Assembly (NCBI RefSeq): GCF_000223985.1
Contig: NZ_AFWV01000019.1
Coordinates: 1 to 64,000 of the forward strand
Direction: 5' to 3'
DNA from: Thiocapsa marina 5811
GTDB lineage: Bacteria; Pseudomonadota; Gammaproteobacteria; Chromatiales; Chromatiaceae
Length of the DNA: 64,000 bases
In this document: in pieces, positions 8,915 to 17,227 of the stretch
How the letters are laid out: each line of letters begins with the position of its first letter
Numbering within the stretch: position 1 is the stretch's first letter
Translations under genes and position numbers: made by a program
The notes under the pieces: generated by a model
Seen by the model: only the letters and a program-made list of their open reading frames with translations
What the model was told of the DNA's origin: nothing
The model's database searches: none

Positions 8915-10555
8915 ATGGCCAGAATCATTCCCTCCGACATCAGCCCCTTGGCGCTCGCGGGCGCGCATTCGGGAGAATTGGAGACCCTGGCGCTGCTCGA
9001 GGCGCAACTCGGCCCCGACTATGCCGTGTTCCACAGTGTCCATTGGAGCTTCAGCCAAGGCCAGGTCACCCGATTCGGCGAGATCGACTTCATCCTGGTC
9101 AACCGCGCGGGCGCCGTGCTCTGCATCGAGCAGAAGAACGGTGTCCTGAGCGAAACGCCGGACGGCCTGGTCAAGGTCTACGGTCAGCGTCGAAAGTTGG
9201 TCGGTGCGCAGATTCACCGCGCGCTGGACCAGGTCCGCGACAAGTTTCAGTGGCAGCACGGGAGCGCGTCGCCGCTCGACCTCGACTATCTGCTCTACTG
9301 CCCCGACTACCGCGTCCGCAATCTCAACGCGGCCGGCCTGGACCAAAGTCGCATCCTCGATGCCGCCGCCACCGACGGACTGGCCCGGCGGATCGAACGG
9401 ATCCTCGGCCCCGGCGAACCCGATCCCGCCCGACGCACCTTGGTCGAAGACTTCTTCTGCCAGACCTTCGAGGTCGTCCCGCAGATCCACCTCTACCGAC
9501 GGGCCCAAGAGCAACACTTCGTGCGCCACGGCGGCGGCCTCGCCGAACTGGTCCGCACCCTGGAGATGACGCCGTTTCGGGTACGCGTCTCCGGCACCGG
9601 CGGCTGCGGCAAGAGTCTGCTGGCCGGCGTGTTCGCCCGTGATCAGGTCAAGCAGGGTCGGCGTGTCCTTATGATCTGCTTCAACCGACCGCTCGCCGAT
9701 CGCCTGCAAAGCCTGCTGCCCGAGGTCCACGCCCGAACCTTCTACGGCTTTTGCGACCAGTTCCTGCGCGCACGCGGCGAGCCGCTGGACTACAAGGGCA
9801 TGAACCAACCCGGCTTCTGGAGCACCATGCAGGACCGCGTCCTCTCCGCCCCGATCCCGGACGCTTGGCGCTTCGATGTGCTCATCCTCGACGAGGGCCA
9901 AGATTTCGAGGCCGATTGGCTGGAGATCCTCAAGCTCTTCCTCACCGAGGACGCCCGCATCCTCTGGCTCGACGATCCGAATCAAAACCTGCTCGGCAAA
10001 CCGCCGGTCGATCTCCCGGGCTTCGTGCGCCTGCACTCGCGCCACAACTACCGCTCCCCCTACGGCATCGCCCGCTTCATGCGCAGCCATCTGCCCTTCG
10101 ACTTCGAGCCTGCCAACCCCCTGCCCGGGCTGGGTGTGGGCGTGCACCCCTATCGCGATGCCGACGATCAAGCCAAGCACCTGGACGCGGTCGTCGGCAA
10201 CTTGATCGGCCTCGGCTTCGCACCCGACGAGATCGTCATCCTCTCGCTGCGCGGCGTCGACCAGTCGCCGCTCTGGAAACACGACCGCATCGGGCGCCAC
10301 ACCATCCGCCGCTTCACCGGAACCTACCAACCCGACGGCGTCCAGATCTGGACCGACGGCGACATCACACTCGACAGCCTCTACCGATTCAAAGGCCAGG
10401 ACGCCCCGGCGATCATCCTGACCGATGTCGAGGATCAGAAGGACCCGGAACGCCTCGACCGATTGCTCTATTGCGGGATGGGGCGGGCGACGGTGCGGGT
10501 GGATGTGTTGGTGAAGGGGGAGAGTGGGATTGGGAAGCGGTTGGGGGGCACGTGA
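8915..10555 (+). CDS. NERD-domain superfamily 1 helicase
   Basis: A 546-residue protein starting MARIIPSDIS. Longer in-frame extensions run antisense to the MscS gene and are rejected. Residues about 15-120 form a NERD (nuclease-related) domain with PD-(D/E)xK-like residues Asp58 and Glu72-x-Lys74 in GEIDFILVNRAGAVLCIEQK. An SF1 ATPase follows: Walker A SGTGGCGKS near 226-234, Walker B LILDEGQDF near 325, and the C-terminal helicase motif SLYRFKGQDAPAIIL. NERD-helicase fusions occur in DNA repair and in mobile or defence contexts. Its stop codon lies 10 bp from the left direct repeat of the AT-rich island, so a functional link to the next two genes is possible but unproven. Confidence 0.85.
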   Translation: MARIIPSDISPLALAGAHSGELETLALLEAQLGPDYAVFHSVHWSFSQGQVTRFGEIDFILVNRAGAVLCIEQKNGVLSETPDGLVKVYGQRRKLVGAQIHRALDQVRDKFQWQHGSASPLDLDYLLYCPDYRVRNLNAAGLDQSRILDAAATDGLARRIERILGPGEPDPARRTLVEDFFCQTFEVVPQIHLYRRAQEQHFVRHGGGLAELVRTLEMTPFRVRVSGTGGCGKSLLAGVFARDQVKQGRRVLMICFNRPLADRLQSLLPEVHARTFYGFCDQFLRARGEPLDYKGMNQPGFWSTMQDRVLSAPIPDAWRFDVLILDEGQDFEADWLEILKLFLTEDARILWLDDPNQNLLGKPPVDLPGFVRLHSRHNYRSPYGIARFMRSHLPFDFEPANPLPGLGVGVHPYRDADDQAKHLDAVVGNLIGLGFAPDEIVILSLRGVDQSPLWKHDRIGRHTIRRFTGTYQPDGVQIWTDGDITLDSLYRFKGQDAPAIILTDVEDQKDPERLDRLLYCGMGRATVRVDVLVKGESGIGKRLGGT

Positions 10556-10943
10556 TGGTATTGCGCTCGATCAAAGCCTACCGAGCGGGGAAACCAACGA
10601 CTCTAAACAGACAGGGAGCCGAGGATCGGACCGCATTGTGAGCAGAGTCAGCGGGATCGCCCCCGCAAACCGCATACGGTCGTGGCCATGGGGAATGCAA
10701 AGCGACAAGAGCGACTGCTTTAGATCCATTGAAACCGACCCCTAAACTGCGCAAACAAAAAGCCAATGAATTACCTGCGACACCCGTAAAAACACTAACC
10801 ATAGCAATCAGAAAACTGACTTTTCGACGCACCGTTCGACCGATAACAACGTCCTTAAAGGCAGGAACATACATACAATATTTCGCCTCTTTAGTTGTTA
10901 TCTTGAACCCCCTATGACAATTTAAAAACCAGCGGAGTTTAGC
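10556..10943. other. Intergenic leader of the GTPase operon
   Basis: 388 bp in which composition shifts from GC-rich to AT-rich. It starts with the 11-bp direct repeat (10566-10576) and ends with GGAG (10934-10937) six bases before the GTG start of the GTPase. A 62-codon frame at 10729-10917 is AT-biased and not convincing. No promoter could be assigned with confidence. Confidence 0.4.
10566..10576 (+). repeat. Left 11-bp direct repeat bracketing the AT-rich island
   Basis: CTCGATCAAAG, identical to 14997-15007. It lies 10 bp after the helicase stop codon. The pair encloses the two-gene GTPase operon and could be a target-site duplication or attachment-site core. No integrase or transposase is present. 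Confidence 0.5.
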
Positions 10944-12983
10944 GTGAACGAATATCAGAAACTTAGCGACACAATTAACAATATTGCCGAAGAAGCAAGC
11001 AGGGCAAGCATTAAAAACTATCTTAAACGCTTTAAGGAAACTGGTCATTTCGATAAATTTGAAGAACGGTTTGCAGATTTCAAGCAAGACGTTCAACGCG
11101 CGGCTGAAGAATGTGACCGGGCAATCAATAGCCCAGTCTACGTTGGCGTTGTCGGGCATTACTCCCACGGAAAGTCTAGCCTTTTAAACGCTCTATTATC
11201 CCCACCTAAAAGCCGAGAGTTGCTACCCACCGGCGATAGCGTAGTGACTGCAATGTGTACTTTAGTTGGCTTTAAGGATGACCGCCAGGGTCATGAATTC
11301 CATGAGGTGAAATACGACGGCATTGAGTCACCAATTCCAGCAGAAGAATACCAAAGCAAAGTCTCAGGTAAGCGACCGAGCTCTTTGCAAGGCGTTCATC
11401 ATTTTCGGATCAAGCTCAATACATCCGAACTCAATCCCGGCGTCTTCCAGTCGATGGCGGAAAAAAATATCGAGTTACTTGACACGCCCGGACTAGGAGG
11501 GCCTTACTGGAAAGATGAGCAAGCACTACAGAGTTGGATCAAGGAGTTTATGCTGCTTATCGTGGCTGTAAAAGCTGACGCCATCAATAAACGCGTTGCC
11601 GATTCCGTTAATCCATTTTTGAAATACTCTACACGACCTATCATTCCAGTCGTTACATTCTGGGACCTATGGCAACAATCTGACGCATACAAGGGAATCA
11701 GCACAGAGGAAGATGCACGCCAGAAAGCCCGTGAAGACTTGATAAAGTATTTCCCCGCGATGTCGGATGCAGTTGAGGAAGGAAGGGTTACTTTCGTTTC
11801 GGCGAAAAACTATCGAGACCAGACCAATCCGTATGAAACGAATGCACGTGAATTTTATACGGAAGACTGGAATATCGACAATGTCAGGACTACGCTCACT
11901 AACTATATTAGCAGCAAAGTCATCGTTCTACAGTCGATGCGTTCGGAGCAGTCCGACCTAGAGCTCAATCGGAAAAGACGCGTTATCGAAGGGTGCAGCA
12001 ACCTCTGCTCCACCTACAACAGCCTTAACTATACGTTGAAGTCGGAGCTAGAGGCGACAAGACCAAAAGCAGCATACGAAGAAGAACTAGAAGAGGCATT
12101 TCAGAGAATTCAGGATGAACTAACTCGCGAGTATGATCGCATCATAGATAAAGCCGCTGAGACTGTCGAGGATCGCGTTGCTGCAATATCAACGACCGGA
12201 AACTTGAGTCAACAATTGAACGAGATCACAAAGGACGTCAATATAGAGACACATCGCCTAATTAAGGAAACTCTCCCCGATCGCCTTGACCGCACCCTTG
12301 AGCGCAGCGTGAAAAGAAGTATTACACGCTTCCTAGACAATGATTACCCCATTGAAAAATCCAAAATCAAACGCATGAAGCAGCTGGTCAATGACGCTTG
12401 CCGAGATCTCACCGAGGACCTTTGTAAGCCTACATCACAGAGTCCATTTAACCCTCCGCAGGGTGTAACTGATCTTGCAAAAAACGTAAGCAGCGCTTTG
12501 TTCGATGGCCTGAAAACCCTATTTACGACAAACCTGCCTTTGGCATTGTTAATACTTGCAGCGATCTTTATACTACCCGCAATAACTGGCTGGCTCAGCG
12601 GCATTTGGTTAGTCGGAGATAAACTTGCGACTGGCGTCCAGTATCTGCAATACTTTATCTTTGCAGCCGGCGTATTCACACTTTTCGCTATTAGTTGGAG
12701 CAATGTAAAACGTGCCCGAGAGATCACCGCAATGCAAGTAAAAGAAAAGGCGCGTAAACAAAATCGGCGGGCCGATATTAGTGACCGCATCAAGCCCGAT
12801 GTCGATGCCAAGCTCAAGACCTTTGAGAATGACATTCGGGAAATACTTGAAAATGAGATTAAACCACTAATTCAGTCCGGTGATGACATTTCTGAGGATC
12901 TCGATCGTTTGTTTTCGGACATAGGATCTCAGATTCGAATTATCGAAAAGGAGTGCAGCTCGATGGCTAGAGGTATCCGCTGA
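10944..12983 (+). CDS. Dynamin-like large GTPase, membrane-anchored
   Basis: A 679-residue protein with a GTG start and GGAG six bases upstream. GTPase motifs: G1 GHYSHGKS (71-78), a G2 Thr near 102, G3 DTPGLGG (180-186) and a G4-like TFWD (238-241) in place of the usual (T/N)KxD. A long helical region of about 300 residues follows. Two hydrophobic segments then appear (about 533-553 and 568-588), like the membrane paddle of bacterial dynamin-like proteins. A charged coiled-coil tail ends the protein (SDRIKPDVDAKLKTFENDI). This order matches bacterial dynamin-like proteins. Codon use is AT-biased against its neighbours, indicating transfer. It is coupled by TGATG to the next gene. The role is unknown; membrane remodelling or phage defence are possibilities. 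Confidence 0.82.
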   Translation: MNEYQKLSDTINNIAEEASRASIKNYLKRFKETGHFDKFEERFADFKQDVQRAAEECDRAINSPVYVGVVGHYSHGKSSLLNALLSPPKSRELLPTGDSVVTAMCTLVGFKDDRQGHEFHEVKYDGIESPIPAEEYQSKVSGKRPSSLQGVHHFRIKLNTSELNPGVFQSMAEKNIELLDTPGLGGPYWKDEQALQSWIKEFMLLIVAVKADAINKRVADSVNPFLKYSTRPIIPVVTFWDLWQQSDAYKGISTEEDARQKAREDLIKYFPAMSDAVEEGRVTFVSAKNYRDQTNPYETNAREFYTEDWNIDNVRTTLTNYISSKVIVLQSMRSEQSDLELNRKRRVIEGCSNLCSTYNSLNYTLKSELEATRPKAAYEEELEEAFQRIQDELTREYDRIIDKAAETVEDRVAAISTTGNLSQQLNEITKDVNIETHRLIKETLPDRLDRTLERSVKRSITRFLDNDYPIEKSKIKRMKQLVNDACRDLTEDLCKPTSQSPFNPPQGVTDLAKNVSSALFDGLKTLFTTNLPLALLILAAIFILPAITGWLSGIWLVGDKLATGVQYLQYFIFAAGVFTLFAISWSNVKRAREITAMQVKEKARKQNRRADISDRIKPDVDAKLKTFENDIREILENEIKPLIQSGDDISEDLDRLFSDIGSQIRIIEKECSSMARGIR

Positions 12984-14956
12984 TGAGACCATTAAGAGGA
13001 CTCTCTGATCATTACAATCGAGCTGCGGTCATATTGGCTAAAACCTTGCCTCAGCCAAGTCTTAGCGACGACCCCCTGATGCAATTGCTTCAGGCATTGG
13101 AGTCAGTCGAAACGGGCTCGCTTGCGCAGGATCTCGATCCACTACGAAGCTTTATCCGCTCGACCGAAAAGATTCTCGATAGTGAGTATCGATCCATTGC
13201 GAGTCGGTCAAATACGAGCTTCAGGGATCTTTGGCTTCCAATCGTTCTTCTTGGGAAAAGTTGGGCTTTGGCCGCACGATCTTTATTAGGCATTCCAGCA
13301 GATTCTTGGCAACATGTAGACAGGGTCGAATCTATCATTTTCACACCGGTCACCCAGCGCGAAGATCCACGTTTGCGCGTCAGGCTATACAATGAGGTTA
13401 ATTGTATACAAAGGAATGACTATCGAGAGTTCGAAAATTGCATAAAAATCCCTTTCGGCCTTCGTACAACATACAAAACGAAAGAAGCGAGGATAGGATT
13501 TTTAGACCAGAAGAGTCGAATCATCGAAACAGAAAAGGATGATGCTGAACGCATGCTTCGCGGCGACTTCCCGACTTGGCTTACTCTGCTTTTGAAGTGG
13601 GACGCGGTCGAGCAGATTGAGCTAAACTACCGACATGAAATCGGCGAAGATATTTGCAAACAAATCACTTCGATCGTAGCAATTCCGGATTGCCCAAGTT
13701 CCGTACGAGCTACTGCGGAGAGCGCTGAAACCTTCCTTGATAATTGCTTCGGCTGGCTCGGTTTATCGGACTCGCGAGCCAGAATCCCTGCGTCAGCCCT
13801 AATCATACTTACTAATGGCGGGGAGGAATGGTATCAACTCCTTGAAGCATACAGCCGACGGATAAGAGCGCTCCTGTATGAAGAGTGCAGCTTTCGCTCC
13901 AATTACGGTGAAGCGATTGACGCGGAAACAAACACCCCTCTGTTCTTTTCACTCATACAAAGGCATCTGATCTTTCCCCCTGGGGCTGACATTCGATTAG
14001 AGAATGAATTCAACGCACTTGGAACGCTTTTCGATTTCGGAAGCGACGGTGAAAAAGGTGTTATACAAGAGAGATTTACATGGCCCAGCACCAGTGATTT
14101 AGCTGACCTGATAAGGCACAGGATCGGCAACGTATCATTTTTGGTTGATGCGGGGGAGTCGCTTAAGCAGCATTGCGATTACCTATTAAAAAAGGCAGAC
14201 TCGCTGGATCTATCTTCGACCGACCAAACAGAACAAGATTACTCTACGGAGTGGGAGCGTGAGGTTGCGGGATCGGCGCAATCGCCTACAATTACTCCAA
14301 ATCCTACGACTGGAGACATTTTTGATCGTCTTACGGACCGACTTGCGGATTTGATCGCCAAGTCCACTCCGGAGGCTTTTGATCAGTCTTTCTCACAGGC
14401 TCAGAAAGTCGCAAACCGAGGGGTTATGCCTAGCCGCGAGAGCATGGAGCGTTCATTAAGCATGATGACCATGCTGACATCTTGCGTGTTTAGGGCAATT
14501 TTAGGCGTGTTTTCGCGCAATCTTGATATCGGCTTAGAAGTAATTCGACTTCTCAACGAACAAGGCACATATTCACCGAAGGGCACTGGCTTTCATAGCT
14601 TTAATGATGGATTTGAGGGAGACGATTTGTTTAAAGCGATGTCCATCCTATTACGCTCTGCGGTCCATGAAGAGTCTCTTAATGACCGAATTACCGCGTT
14701 CGCAGCTGCATTGTATGTTTTAGATGTTAATGGGGTCGTTCCTGAACGCGGACCGGATGGGACGTTCGACGATGAGTATTGTGCTGCAACTGCGCTTGTA
14801 GCACTTGAGGAACGGGGTTTAGTCATTCCCGAGGAAGTGTCAGCGTGGGCATTTGATTGCAAAGCGAACATCGATGCACTACTTAGCGCCGAAAAGCAAA
14901 ATCAGATTAACGCAATCATGTCAAAGCATTCACTGTTTTTGCAAAATCTGAAATAG
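12983..14956 (+). CDS. Unrecognised 657-aa partner of the dynamin-like GTPase
   Basis: I do not recognise this protein over most of its length. It begins MRPLRGLSDHYNRAAVILAK and is predicted mostly helical and soluble, with no signal peptide. Residues about 90-115 (FRDLWLPIVLLGKSWALAARSLLG) are the most hydrophobic. A polar linker (about 430-460) rich in Ser, Thr, Asn and Pro separates an N-terminal from a C-terminal half. The C-terminal half carries ALYVLDVNGVVPERGPDG followed by TFDDEYCAATALVAL, reminiscent of the YkvA/DUF1232 helical hairpin (D-x2-P-x3-G-x2-DD). Its ATG overlaps the GTPase stop by one base and it shares the same AT-rich codon use. Coupling implies joint action, perhaps as regulator or effector of the GTPase. 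Confidence 0.75.
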   Translation: MRPLRGLSDHYNRAAVILAKTLPQPSLSDDPLMQLLQALESVETGSLAQDLDPLRSFIRSTEKILDSEYRSIASRSNTSFRDLWLPIVLLGKSWALAARSLLGIPADSWQHVDRVESIIFTPVTQREDPRLRVRLYNEVNCIQRNDYREFENCIKIPFGLRTTYKTKEARIGFLDQKSRIIETEKDDAERMLRGDFPTWLTLLLKWDAVEQIELNYRHEIGEDICKQITSIVAIPDCPSSVRATAESAETFLDNCFGWLGLSDSRARIPASALIILTNGGEEWYQLLEAYSRRIRALLYEECSFRSNYGEAIDAETNTPLFFSLIQRHLIFPPGADIRLENEFNALGTLFDFGSDGEKGVIQERFTWPSTSDLADLIRHRIGNVSFLVDAGESLKQHCDYLLKKADSLDLSSTDQTEQDYSTEWEREVAGSAQSPTITPNPTTGDIFDRLTDRLADLIAKSTPEAFDQSFSQAQKVANRGVMPSRESMERSLSMMTMLTSCVFRAILGVFSRNLDIGLEVIRLLNEQGTYSPKGTGFHSFNDGFEGDDLFKAMSILLRSAVHEESLNDRITAFAAALYVLDVNGVVPERGPDGTFDDEYCAATALVALEERGLVIPEEVSAWAFDCKANIDALLSAEKQNQINAIMSKHSLFLQNLK

Positions 14957-15592
14957 GCTGAAAAAAGTAAAAAAAAGGGGTCACCATTTAGCTGACCTCG
15001 ATCAAAGGCACAACGTATTTCCTCGCACCCAAGCACGCTCGTGTCGGTCGGGAAGTGCAACATCGGTACCGCCAACGCGCCCGCGGTTCTCGTTGACAGG
15101 TCGCGGATTGACTCCGATCCGCGCCAGTCACCCTAAAAAGGGGTCAGGTTCAGTCGATCCAGATCGGCAACTCCTGCTGCTCGGCCTCTCCCAAGGCTCG
15201 GCCGCTTCCGTTTTGCGCGGGCGTTCCCGCTGGCGCAGTCCTCGACGTTGTCCGGCCACAGCTTCGATCTCGGCGCTAAACCGTACGTTTCCGATCGGTT
15301 GGTCTTGGTTCAGAACCATGCATCGATCGGCCCCTATCGAGTTGAGGTTCCGCGCGAGCCTCGGGCCTGGGACAGGGCACGCCTGCCGGCAAGATGGATG
15401 GGTGGCGCCGGCAACCGCGGGTGCGGGCGTCATGCCGCACGACCGCCCGAGCCGACCGAGCGCAATCAGGGGGACGGTTGTCGGGATGACGATCGAGGCC
15501 GAAACGGGTCTTTGTCGTTGCGTGGTCTGGCTGTCCGGGATTATAAACCGCCGGCTTTCGTTTCTTTTTTCTTCACCACAGAGAATCACGGC
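14957..15592. other. Intergenic region between the GTPase island and ppiC
   Basis: 636 bp with no supported gene. AAAAAAGGGGTCA at about 14973-14984 and AAAAAGGGGTCAGGTTC at about 15135 are two copies of a short motif that flanks repeats in many gammaproteobacteria. An open plus-strand frame (15093-15758) runs into ppiC in another phase and looks like a shadow. A T-rich patch (15558-15575) lies just upstream of the ppiC start. Confidence 0.4.
14997..15007 (+). repeat. Right 11-bp direct repeat bracketing the AT-rich island
   Basis: CTCGATCAAAG, a perfect copy of 10566-10576, 40 bp downstream of the second gene of the GTPase operon, just where the AT-rich composition ends. Confidence 0.5.
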
Positions 15593-16633
15593 ATGCACCT
15601 GTTCTACAAACTGGCAACCGCGGCCACCGTCACGCTGGCACTCGCCGGAGCGCGCGGCGTCATGGCTGCGGAGACCGTGCCCCAAGCGGCGGCAACGGCA
15701 GCTCCGCCGGCGGCTGAATCTTCGGCCACATCCGGCGACCCCGCGGATGTCGTCGTGACGATCAACGGCGTGGGCATGACGCGCGCCGAGCTGGACCGCA
15801 ACGTCGGCGCCCTCTTGGCCCAAAGTCGGTCGGCTGCGCCGCTCGACCCCGCCATGCGCGAACGCATCGAGGAGACCGCGCGGGAGAACATGATCCGCTC
15901 GGAGCTTCTGTATCAGCTCGCGAAGGATGAGACGGTCGCCGATCTCGACGAGCAGACCGATGCGCAGCTCGCTGAAATCAGGTCGCGTTTTGCCAGCGAG
16001 GAGGAATGGGAGACGACGCTCGCCCAGAAAGGCGTGACCCCGGATGCGTTGCGCGAAATCCTTAAACAGGGAATCTTGATCGATGCCTTCATCGAGAACG
16101 AGGTGGCGTCGAAGATCGAGATCACAGACGCACAGCTGAAGGCCTTCTACGACGAGAATGCCGACGCATTCAAGAAGCCGGAATCCATCCGTGCCAGCCA
16201 TATCCTGATCGGCGTGGATTCCAACGCTACGCCCGAGGAGAAGGAGAAGGCGAAGCAGAAGGCCGAGGGGTTACTGAAACAGGTGCAGTCCGGTGAAGAC
16301 TTTGCCGAGCTGGCCAAGACGGAATCGACCTGCCCGAGCGCGCCTCAAGGGGGCGATCTGGGCGAGTTCGGACGCGGTCAAATGGTCGCGCCCTTTGAAG
16401 AGGCGGCCTTCAGCCTGGAACCGGGTGATGTCAGCGAGGTGGTGGAGACCCAGTTTGGGTATCACATCATCAAGTCGACGGGCAAGAACGCGGCCGGAGC
16501 CGTGCCCTTCGAGGACATGAAGGCACAAATCGAGAAGCAGCTGAGGGCGCAAGAGCTGCAAATGCAGGTCCTCGCCAAGGTCGATGCATTCAGGCAGACG
16601 TCCGTAATCACGTTCCCGGAGCAGGTTCAGTAA
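15593..16633 (+). CDS. Periplasmic PpiC/SurA-type peptidyl-prolyl isomerase
   Basis: A 346-residue protein with a Sec signal peptide (MHLFYKLATAATVTLALAGA, cleavage near VMAAE) and an Ala-rich linker. A SurA-N-like chaperone helix region spans about 50-200 (VVVTINGVGMTRAELDRNV and following). One parvulin domain covers about 200-295: IRASHILIGVDSNATPEEK, then DFAELAKTESTCPSAPQGGD and VVETQFGYHIIKST. It should assist folding of envelope proteins. The start at 15593 is chosen because only this Met gives a signal peptide. It is monocistronic here; a CCCCCGGC-AGA-GCCGGGGG hairpin lies about 50 bp downstream. Confidence 0.9.
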   Translation: MHLFYKLATAATVTLALAGARGVMAAETVPQAAATAAPPAAESSATSGDPADVVVTINGVGMTRAELDRNVGALLAQSRSAAPLDPAMRERIEETARENMIRSELLYQLAKDETVADLDEQTDAQLAEIRSRFASEEEWETTLAQKGVTPDALREILKQGILIDAFIENEVASKIEITDAQLKAFYDENADAFKKPESIRASHILIGVDSNATPEEKEKAKQKAEGLLKQVQSGEDFAELAKTESTCPSAPQGGDLGEFGRGQMVAPFEEAAFSLEPGDVSEVVETQFGYHIIKSTGKNAAGAVPFEDMKAQIEKQLRAQELQMQVLAKVDAFRQTSVITFPEQVQ

Positions 16634-16680
16634 ACCTCCCCGGCAACGCCAGCACTCATCCAGGATGAGACGCGCGGATT

Positions 16681-16699
16681 CCCCCGGCAGAGCCGGGGG
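16681..16699 (+). terminator. Hairpin downstream of the PpiC-type isomerase gene
   Basis: Perfect 8-bp GC stem (CCCCCGGC / GCCGGGGG) with an AGA loop, 48 bp after the stop codon. It lacks a T tract, so it may protect the 3' end rather than terminate. Confidence 0.4.
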
Positions 16700-16877
16700 T
16701 GATCCGGTGTTTGGAGCCTTAGGTCACCGCAACGGGCTCTCGACGTTGCGCGGTCATCGCATGCAGGACGCATTGCTCGCGCGGCAGAGCTTCCCCCAGC
16801 CGTGCCCGATAGACGCGATCGTCCTGTGCATCGAAGGGCCGTGCTCGTAACGCGGGCCACTGCGATGACTTTGCGCT

Positions 16878-16954
16878 GGGTGGAGAAGCGGGAGCGCAGT
16901 CCACCAGCGTCGGCGCGGGGTTCGGTGGACTTCGCTCTCGCTCGTCCACCCTAC
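16878..16954. repeat. GGTGGAC...GTCCACC intergenic repeat, copy 1
   Basis: Two adjacent imperfect palindromes: GGGTGG...CCACC (16878-16905) and GGTGGACTTCGCTCTCGCTC followed by GTCCACCCTAC (16924-16954). The same words recur at 21100-21268 and 50466-50520. Confidence 0.7.
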
Positions 16955-17227
16955 CGGCTCGTCTTAATGAACGGCGTGAATCGAGGGAAGAGGCGCTGGG
17001 GTTGCGTGACCGCGGTGCGCGACGTGCAACGGCTCGCCTTCAAGATGGAGTCGGAGGCGTCTGGGCATGGGGGCAGGCTTGGCGGAAAATGCAGCTGACC
17101 GCTGCCGCTGTACTTTTTCTGTCATCTTAAAACGAGGCAGCTCCGAGGATCGTTGATTCTGCCGGGGCCGTCTCATTCCAAAACATCGTATAACGCGCCG
17201 AGCAAGGTTGAGGATATCTCGGCATTT

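Larger units (their letters stand above)
16634..17227. other. Repeat-bearing intergenic region
   Basis: About 590 bp without a gene, between the prolyl isomerase and the leftward mrfB-like gene. It contains the hairpin at 16681 and a GGTGGAC-type repeat (16878-16954). The remainder shows no coding frame I would support. Confidence 0.45.

Noticed and set aside
8747-10330. 527-codon minus-strand frame over the NERD helicase
   Set aside because: Antisense of a gene with intact Walker motifs; no motif of its own.
10729-10917. 62-codon frame upstream of the dynamin-like GTPase
   Set aside because: No ribosome site, Lys/Thr-rich random-looking product in AT-rich DNA; may be promoter sequence.
15093-15758. 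221-codon plus-strand frame overlapping ppiC
   Set aside because: Arg/Ser/Pro-rich composition typical of an out-of-phase shadow; ppiC has a signal peptide in another frame.
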